A program made the position numbers and the translations under genes. From positions 186,001 to 250,000 of the forward strand of contig CAJNOI010000021.1 in the NCBI GenBank assembly GCA_905250115.1: a stretch of DNA of 64,000 nt, in the 5' to 3' direction. The DNA comes from Adineta steineri (lineage: Eukaryota > Rotifera > Eurotatoria > Adinetida > Adinetidae). The number at the start of each line of letters is the position of its first letter. Position 1 is the first letter of the stretch. The notes beneath the pieces are model-generated. The model was not told where the DNA came from. It ran no database searches and saw only the letters and a program-made list of their open reading frames with translations. Shown in pieces: positions 57,372 through 64,000 of the stretch.

Positions 57372-58651
57372 CGTTTTTTTAATTGCAAAAGAAAATCTTT
57401 TTTTTTTTACTTTTATTTGCTTTCTTTTAAAATTCTTAATAAATAATCTCATAATTATTGTCATTTTACAAACGAATACATTTTTTTTTCGAACTCAAAA
57501 AATCAATATACTTCACATAAAAAAAAACATATTACTATATGAATGTACAAAATTAAACTTGAATTTATAACCATTAATTGATTAGATCTAGGTGACATTT
57601 TCGTACTGAAAATAGTTCATGAACATTAGACGACTATTTTCATATCATAATTTGATATTGGTAGTATAATTAACAATAAATCGTGATACTAGAAAATACT
57701 GATTAGTGTTTATAATGAGTCAAAGAATTGATTGACATCTTTTCTTATCAAACATAATCAAACCTTCAGTATGTTCAAGTGCACAATCTATACTCTTTTT
57801 TTCATTATTATCGTTCTCATCTGATGTTGTAGATATGTATTTCGTCTTCAAATACCTTTAGTTGATGGCCAATCAAAGTCATACGATATATATATATATA
57901 TATGTATGTGAACGTCTATCAAGTTCATTTGTATGATTACACATTAATTTTAAACATACAAGTAAACTTAATTTGATAAAATTCGTTTACGCCTATGTTC
58001 AATAGATAGACGATATCTTGTCTAGTAATTATTATAGTCATTTTAATAGATTGTTCAATGAATATGCTTATACTAGTTTTTGATAAACGATCTTGAAGAT
58101 TAATCATATATCGTGAGTTAAATAATGAAGTACGAAATAGCTACTGTGACATCAGTTAACACGAATTGATAACGTCTATCACAATCTATAATAGTTCTAA
58201 CTCACATCACGGTCCCTAGTCAACGTCTGCCATGATTTGTGACACAAATTATTATTAATTAATTAATTAATTACAAATAGTTAATGTTAAAATAACAATG
58301 TCTGTCGCGTTTGTGATGGTATGCAACTTTCTATTTCATGTTTCATAAATTATATAATGAGATTCTATGAAGTGTGTTATGATTCTACAATATTATTTAT
58401 TAGTATAGTATTTGGATGCTTATTTTTATTTTTAATGTCTGGTGGTTTTATTATTATTATTTATGTTTTGCCCTGACGTCATTATGCAGAAAAGGAAGAA
58501 AAGAATGGTTAAACACGTGTTACTGATAAGTTTACTTTCGGGTTGGAGGTTTCACTGCATTGGAAATTTACAAATTGCTCATGACTATACATTATATAAT
58601 GAATTTGTTAAGTATTACTTTCCTCACTGTGCTAAAAAGTTTAAACACAAT
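57372..58651. other. 1.3-kb intergenic region with simple repeats
   Basis: A TA run lies at about 57887-57902 and ATTAATTAATTAATTA at 58254-58271. CACGGTCCCTAG near 58208 faintly recalls the GACCGTGAC repeat. An open frame continues upstream of the next gene from 58442, so its start could lie further 5'. Confidence 0.4.
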
Positions 58652-60102
58652 ATGGATTCATCTAATAGATTATTCAATTTCCAAATTACATATGGAAAAC
58701 AAACCTTGACCATTCAAAACTTTAATAAACAAACAAATTTCGAACAAATCCACAAATATATATGTAACTCATTTGATTTAAATTCACCAAAGTCATATCA
58801 AATAGTATACTATGATCCTGAGACATTGTCTTTTGTCGATCTCAAAGATCCATTACATCAAGGATTCAATTTATCAAATAATATCCATTTTTTTGTAGTA
58901 AATAATTCATCTATACATTCAGATATTTCTTCTCACAATGGTAGGAAACATAATTTAATAAATAAAAAAATAATAATAAAATTTTCTATTTAGCTTCAGA
59001 TATTCAAATAGATCAAGCTATACTACATATTAACAATGAAAATTCATCGAGTAATGAAAATTATTCGTTTAATATAGATGTATCTGTAGACAGTATTAAA
59101 GCTGACGATGATAGTTTACAAATTGACATGGAATATTCACATACAATGAATGAAGGTAATAATTCACTTGAAATTATTGATTAGCTAAAACATAAATATT
59201 CTCTCTGTTAATTGTAGATTTAGTGTCAAATCGACTTTTCTTCTCATTAGATGTGAAGCCTACTCAACGAGATATGTATAAATCTGATCAATTTAATTCT
59301 AGTTCAGAAAAAGCTAATGGACGTATCAGTCGTGTACAAGGTATCAAAGACGTATCCGAAAAAATGCGTCAAGTACTGCCGAAACTTCGAGTAATTATAT
59401 TTTATACTCTTAATATTTTCTTTCTTAATCAACAACATTTTTTTTCTTATTAGATTCCTTCAATGTATCATAAATTAAATGTAAAACTTCTTGTATTTGT
59501 TGTATCTGAAGATTTACAAAATGGAATGCGTATTTGGTCTAAACATTGTCATAAAGGATTTTTACCGGAGAATTTTACAAAAGATACAGAAACAATAAAT
59601 CCTATTGAATTTGATTTGAGTAAATGTAATTTAACAAATGAAGGAGATTTTGCGTAAGTGTATTGTAGAAAAAGAATTGATGTTGATTTATTTTTATTTG
59701 ATTAATATTTAGATTAAGTGTACAAATGATAACGAAATGGAATAAATCTTCTAGAGAAGTTAACGAATTTTATCGACTCGAAGATAATAAAACGAAACTG
59801 ATACATTCAGCACCACATGATTCACATTCTCCGCGTTTACTTTGTGTGATTCAACGAAATGGTATTATTGAATGGAATACACTTTGTTTATCAGATTTTA
59901 TTAAATCACGTAAGAAAAATTAAATATATAATATAAATATTAATTTAATTCTTTATCTATTTAGCAAAACCTGCAAAACATGCATATTCAAATATTAATT
60001 CAGGTTTGTGTAATTTCATATTTATCTTATTGTTCTTATCAAATTATTCTTTTAGATCAAACGCATTCATCACCTCACAAACGTTTGAAAACTAGTAATT
60101 AA
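58652..60102 (+). CDS. uncharacterised protein with PB1/ubiquitin-like N-terminus
   Basis: Exons 58652-58940, 58994-59155, 59218-59390, 59454-59653, 59713-59909, 59965-60003 and 60056-60102 give 368 residues from the ATG at 58652. The frame is open further up to 58442, so a longer start is possible. Residues 6-90 (FQITYGKQTLTI, FEQIHKYICNSFDL, YQIVYYDPETLSFVDLKD) have the strand-helix-strand pattern and acidic turn of PB1-type domains. Residues about 205-345 look globular: LNVKLLVFVVSEDLQ, FDLSKCNLTNEGDFALSVQM, LLCVIQRNG, WNTLCLSDFI. The end is basic (PHKRLKTSN). No family is recognised for the C-terminal part. Mostly phase-1 exons, as in the gene at 45.4 kb, but I see no sequence similarity. 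Confidence 0.68.
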
Positions 60103-62591
60103 CATGTTTATATTCAGATAATGGCACTAATCAAGAATACCGGTTCAATATAGTCGTATTTTTCATAGTTTAATTGTCAATATAAACAATCGATGTATCA
60201 TTTTTTTGTTTTACGAGTGAATTTCTCAGGGAAATAAATTAAACATAAAAATATTTCGTTTTTTTTCCAGAAAGGATGTATGAATCATATTCAGGGTATA
60301 TATCTTTCTTTATTCATTTTAATTGAATATAATAATGACAAACGTCTCAAGTGTAATGCGTACTTCAACAAAGTAGAAAATGCTGTATATTGGAAATTAA
60401 AACAACATATAATTTATTGATACTATTCTTCTTTGGATTTTACCAATTACTACTGATGCGTACAAGAGGGTAAAAATGGTATGTTGGAAGATTAACTTTC
60501 TTTGTCCATATGATTATTAAACAGGAATAATCCAAACAAGAAAACAAAGGAAGAAGAAAAGTTTCAATAAATCATATGTTATTTTGATTTCGAATATATA
60601 GCCTTTTCACTCTGTTGAAGAAAGCATTGCATTCAAAACGTCAGTTATTATTATATTCAATTAAAATAAATAAACTGAGAGAGAATTACGTAATATGATT
60701 AAAATATATTGTATATATAAAGTTTATATAGACCACACTGGAAATTAGGAGTAAAAGCTATTGGTAGCATCATTGTTTAGATTTCATGCAAACGATATGT
60801 CGTGTACTGATTATGAATTAAACAAGAACTAAAAGAAAAGAATTTCATAATTTTGAAGGAAGTAGCAACGGTGAATTCTGTATTTTAGACAATCTGAACA
60901 CTAATTCTAGCAGTATATTACCTATTGTTTTTGCCTAAATAAATAAATATTATATTCATTCGTGATCTACTTCATATTTCCAAGATTGCTTTGCTAATTG
61001 TTTACTGAAAAAAAAAAGATGGTACTACATGATTTTATCATAATACTATTCTTTTATTTATAAGATTGTAGAACAAGAATGAGATTTAATAAAACTTAAT
61101 TTATGTAGCTATATATATAGTTCTATTCCAAATACGAGATGTTCAAGGTTATCATATCGATTATTGACATTATCTTCGTGTGCCATTGATCCAAACGATG
61201 AATAGAATATTTTCACATCGATTAATATTTGACCTCGACTAGATAATGAACTTGTAAATACATTATCACTAGTATATGACTTATATTTCATACAATTAAA
61301 TAATATAAATATATATAGACTCATTTTAATAAGAATATTTTTGATATTGTTACAGTAATTCAATATTCAAGTATAATAATGCTTCCTTTACTCAAATAAA
61401 TTCAACATTTAGTAGTTGTATAGTTATTATAATACGTGACTTTTAATGTAAAGTTTGCTTAACACAGTCTATTGGTACTACCTTTAAGATTAAGATCAAC
61501 ATTATTCAGTTCATTGACATATGTTATTTTAGGAGATAGCACTCTCCATGTATTTACATTGACATTTATCAGCTCATATGAAGCATCAATGATTATCTCT
61601 TCTACGATTTCATAATCATTTACTGGATTAGTCGAAGGATTTCTTTTGTTTTTAAATAATTCCAGATAAAATTATTGATGCAATAGATATTACTTATCCT
61701 TGATTAGTTTTTCATATATGATTCACAATTATTTTACGATACGACTTCTGAGAAGATATAGAACTCAATCAATCTTTTTTTACTCGATCCTATCGATAAT
61801 ATAGTAACACCTATCTATTTTTTTTTGATATTGGCATTTATCAATCAATCATACGATCATTCTTGTTTTTATATACTAATCCAACAAGTACGCATAACCT
61901 TTCGTTAATAGATTCTGACACTTTTAGAAACGTAACTAACATTCCATCATCTGTTTCGATTCATAATAATTGTGACAGGTAGTAGGAAGAAATCAATTTC
62001 AGTTTCAGGTACCCTAGATCTTTCGATCGATGATAATATTTGTCTAATGAGATTATCTGATTTTTATTGAAATCAATAGATTATTAATCAAAGGTTTAGT
62101 TACTATCATTCCTCATAGATATCATTTACTTTTGTTATCATTATCTTTAGTAAGTTATTCTATATTTTTTGTATATATATGTATATCATTTGCTTTCCTA
62201 TGTCAAAATTAAAGGCACTCCAATTCGACGTCATCGGCAACAAGAAGATAAACATAGTCTAAGATACAAACTTGTCATCAAGACTATTTCTGATTTAACC
62301 AAATCTTTTTATCTAATAAAAGCTTATCAAACTCTATACCATTAATTTAGATTGATAAAAAAATAAACTTGAATTATTGAAAAAACTAAATAGTAATATA
62401 TCATAGAAGTTAATTTTAAATAAAATAATTTATACGAATAAAAACTACAGAATGTATATGTTAGTCGAATAGAAAGTGATACAAACAAATAATGTATTCT
62501 TCTATTATTTTAATTCGTATGCAAAAAAAAAGAATAATGTTTTGTTTTTTCGTCAAATTATCTCGTTATAAAATTGTTTGTGTTAGTCTTA
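60103..62591. other. 2.5-kb gene-free region
   Basis: AT-rich convergent region. A minus-strand ORF at 61109-61363 has no recognisable composition. No RNA gene, repeat array or splice-linked exons were found. Confidence 0.4.
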
Positions 62592-62993
62592 TTATTGAGC
62601 GGTAATAGGATTTTCTGTTTTTGTTGGTGTTGTCGGTACACTGGGATTAATTGAAAGAATATGATCATCATGTATATCAAATTTCCATTCAGTCACCGGA
62701 CATATAACACCATTAAATGGTTGTTCAAGTGCATATGTTTTATCATTATCATGAACTTCTATTCGTGAAACAACTTTACGACAAGTAAATGTTGCATCAG
62801 GTGATGGTTGATATTCACGTTCTGGTATACAAGCACGACCACCAGCGTCAAGTGTAACAGAAATTGATTCATTTGTATTATTTGTACCAGCTGAATAATG
62901 AATTGTACATTTGACTGGTTTAGTTGTTTTATTACTGATTACTCCAGCATAAACATGACGTGGCGGAGCACATAAAGCTCGTGAAGCAGGCAT
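62592..62993 (-). CDS. uncharacterised 133-aa protein
   Basis: Single exon from ATG to TAA, with codon use like the neighbouring genes. It reads like a compact beta-sandwich: HVYAGVISNKTTKPVKCTIHY, ESISVTLDAGGRACIPE, SRIEVHDND, WKFDIHDD. There are four cysteines, no signal peptide and a Thr/Pro-rich tail (VPTTPTKTEN). I recognise no family. It is probably real because the frame is long for this AT-rich DNA and the composition is well balanced. Confidence 0.6.
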   Translation of the reverse strand: MPASRALCAPPRHVYAGVISNKTTKPVKCTIHYSAGTNNTNESISVTLDAGGRACIPEREYQPSPDATFTCRKVVSRIEVHDNDKTYALEQPFNGVICPVTEWKFDIHDDHILSINPSVPTTPTKTENPITAQ

Positions 62994-63542
62994 TTATTTT
63001 TCTCTTAATTTAACTAGAAACGAATATAAAATATCTGTAATCATATCTAATATACACTCACCACTGAATATGTATATATATACACTACTGCTTAACCTCA
63101 AAAGACAACGCCAATGATGATGAATACGAAGAAGAAAAAGAAAACAGCAATGTCAATACTAAAGCTCTCAGTCGACTCCAGGATAGAAGCCGTTTTTCTT
63201 CTTTTTTTTCTTCTTTCCCATCATATTCAGTAGAATATTGTCTGTACGAGCTAACGCAAAATTAATCGTAGCTCTGACGGAAATAGAATTGTATCTCTCT
63301 TCTCTTTTTTTTCAGTAACAACGACAACAACAACAACAATAACGACATATGTATAGATATACAGTCGTCTATACAAGTTTATTGCGATATTCGATATAAT
63401 ATAGATCATTGTTATTCTTGTCCGTATTTTTTATTCATTTCTTTAAAACATTAAAATTCTCACAACAAATCACAATTATATATGAAGGAATGTCAATAGG
63501 AAATATTATTCATAAAACTAAAAATTACACAAAAACAAATCA
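62994..63542. promoter_or_regulatory. 549-bp region upstream of the small gene
   Basis: It lies between the AP-1 mu 3' end and the small downstream gene, both on the minus strand. A CAA/CGA-type triplet run (acaacgacaacaacaac) occurs at 63317-63342. No further feature. Confidence 0.3.
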
Positions 63543-64000
63543 TTATGTACGTATTTGATAATCACCATTCATTGTTATATATCGAACCCATGGTAATGCT
63601 TGATAACCACTTTTTTCAATAATTTTTAAATATCTAACCTAGAAATATTATATATAAAATTTCTTTTGCAAAAATATGAATTTAATCATTAATTTACTTG
63701 TATTCCTGATGTTGTAAAATAAGGAATTTCAAATTTAACTTCAATTGGAGGTTTAGCTTCAAGATCTTCACTAACAATACTTGGTAATTTAAAATGAGCA
63801 CGCATTATAAATTCTTTTCCACCCTAAATATATATATACAATCAGATATTTGAATATTTCTATAGAAATAAACACGTAACTGGAAATGATTTAATTGACC
63901 AAACCATAGCATTTTTTTCAGGAACATATTTAACTGAACCTGTTGTAGATTTAAATTGTCCTTTATGTGCATCAGATGGAACAGAAACAATAATTTCAAC
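63543..64000 (-). CDS. AP1M: AP-1 complex mu subunit, C-terminal end (partial)
   Basis: Three exons (complement), 64000-63881, 63823-63698 and 63638-63543, code the last 113 residues; the gene continues past the right edge. The sequence is the mu homology domain. It has SVKYVPEKNAMVWSIKSFP, GGKEFIMRAHFKLPS, PPIEVKFEIPYFTTSGIQ and VRYLKIIEKSGYQALPWVRY, with the end DYQIRT. These blocks match AP-1 mu rather than AP-2 or AP-3 mu. The domain recognises tyrosine-based sorting signals for clathrin coats at the trans-Golgi network and endosomes. Confidence 0.95.

Noticed and set aside
61109..61363. 84-residue minus-strand ORF
   Set aside because: Biased Ile/Ser/Asn content and no splice or start context; likely chance.
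1..64000. CRISPR arrays, rRNA and tRNA genes, bacterial operons with ribosome-binding sites
   Set aside because: No evenly spaced repeats, rRNA motifs or convincing tRNA arms were seen; splicing shows the DNA is eukaryotic.

Overview
The window looks like nuclear DNA of a bdelloid rotifer (Rotaria/Adineta-like). By eye the base composition is strongly AT-rich. Most genes are split by short GT-AG introns (about 45-65 nt, a few of 250-470 nt). The conserved genes are animal-type: GRAMD1/Aster, SLC25A11, INTS11, NDUFA1, AP-1 mu, ABCA and K2P. Mixed among them are genes that animals usually lack: a FucP-type sugar permease, a COG3618-type lactonase/amidohydrolase, an S1/P1 nuclease and a stand-alone ATP-grasp enzyme. 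There is also a degenerate ADP-ribosyltransferase-TPR protein of a kind I associate with bdelloids. No taxon was verified by a search. Exon coordinates come from reading splice sites and frame continuity by hand; there is no transcript evidence.

Layout. 1-12.9 kb: a partial unknown gene with a hAT-type MITE in its intron (-), GRAMD1/Aster (-), a Pro/Met/Gln-rich protein (-), a CFAP97-like protein (+), SLC35E1 (-), carboxypeptidase Q (+) and an ART-TPR protein (+). 13-18.8 kb: four minus-strand genes in a row, read right to left: an open frame joining leucine-rich repeats to a FucP-like transporter and cut by a 10-N gap, the mitochondrial 2-oxoglutarate carrier SLC25A11, an XLF/NHEJ1-like repair factor that starts only 47 bp after the SLC25A11 stop behind its own 3' splice site, and the lactonase. 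18.8-20.3 kb: a GC-rich minisatellite inside an inverted repeat. 20.3-28.2 kb: S1/P1 nuclease (+), a four-TM protein (-), a K2P potassium channel (+) and ATP-grasp (+). 28.4-43.1 kb: a pseudogene scrap (-), a full ABCA transporter (+), an SDR (+), an unknown Ser-rich gene (+), NDUFA1 (+), INTS11 (+) and an unknown gene with an RVxF-like motif (+). 45.4-60.1 kb: a 16-exon unknown gene with a duplicated exon (+), a secreted Frizzled-CRD protein (-), a GASZ-like ankyrin protein (+), an EF-hand/disordered protein (+) and a PB1-like protein (+). 62.5-64 kb: a small unknown gene (-) and the 3' end of AP-1 mu (-).

Most interesting points: the LRR-FucP fusion frame and its lactonase neighbour, which together could form a horizontally acquired L-fucose/L-rhamnose uptake and oxidation module; and the SLC25A11-XLF pair, which has the geometry of an operon resolved by spliced-leader trans-splicing. 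A GASZ-like protein without a SAM domain and a degenerate ART-TPR protein are further leads.
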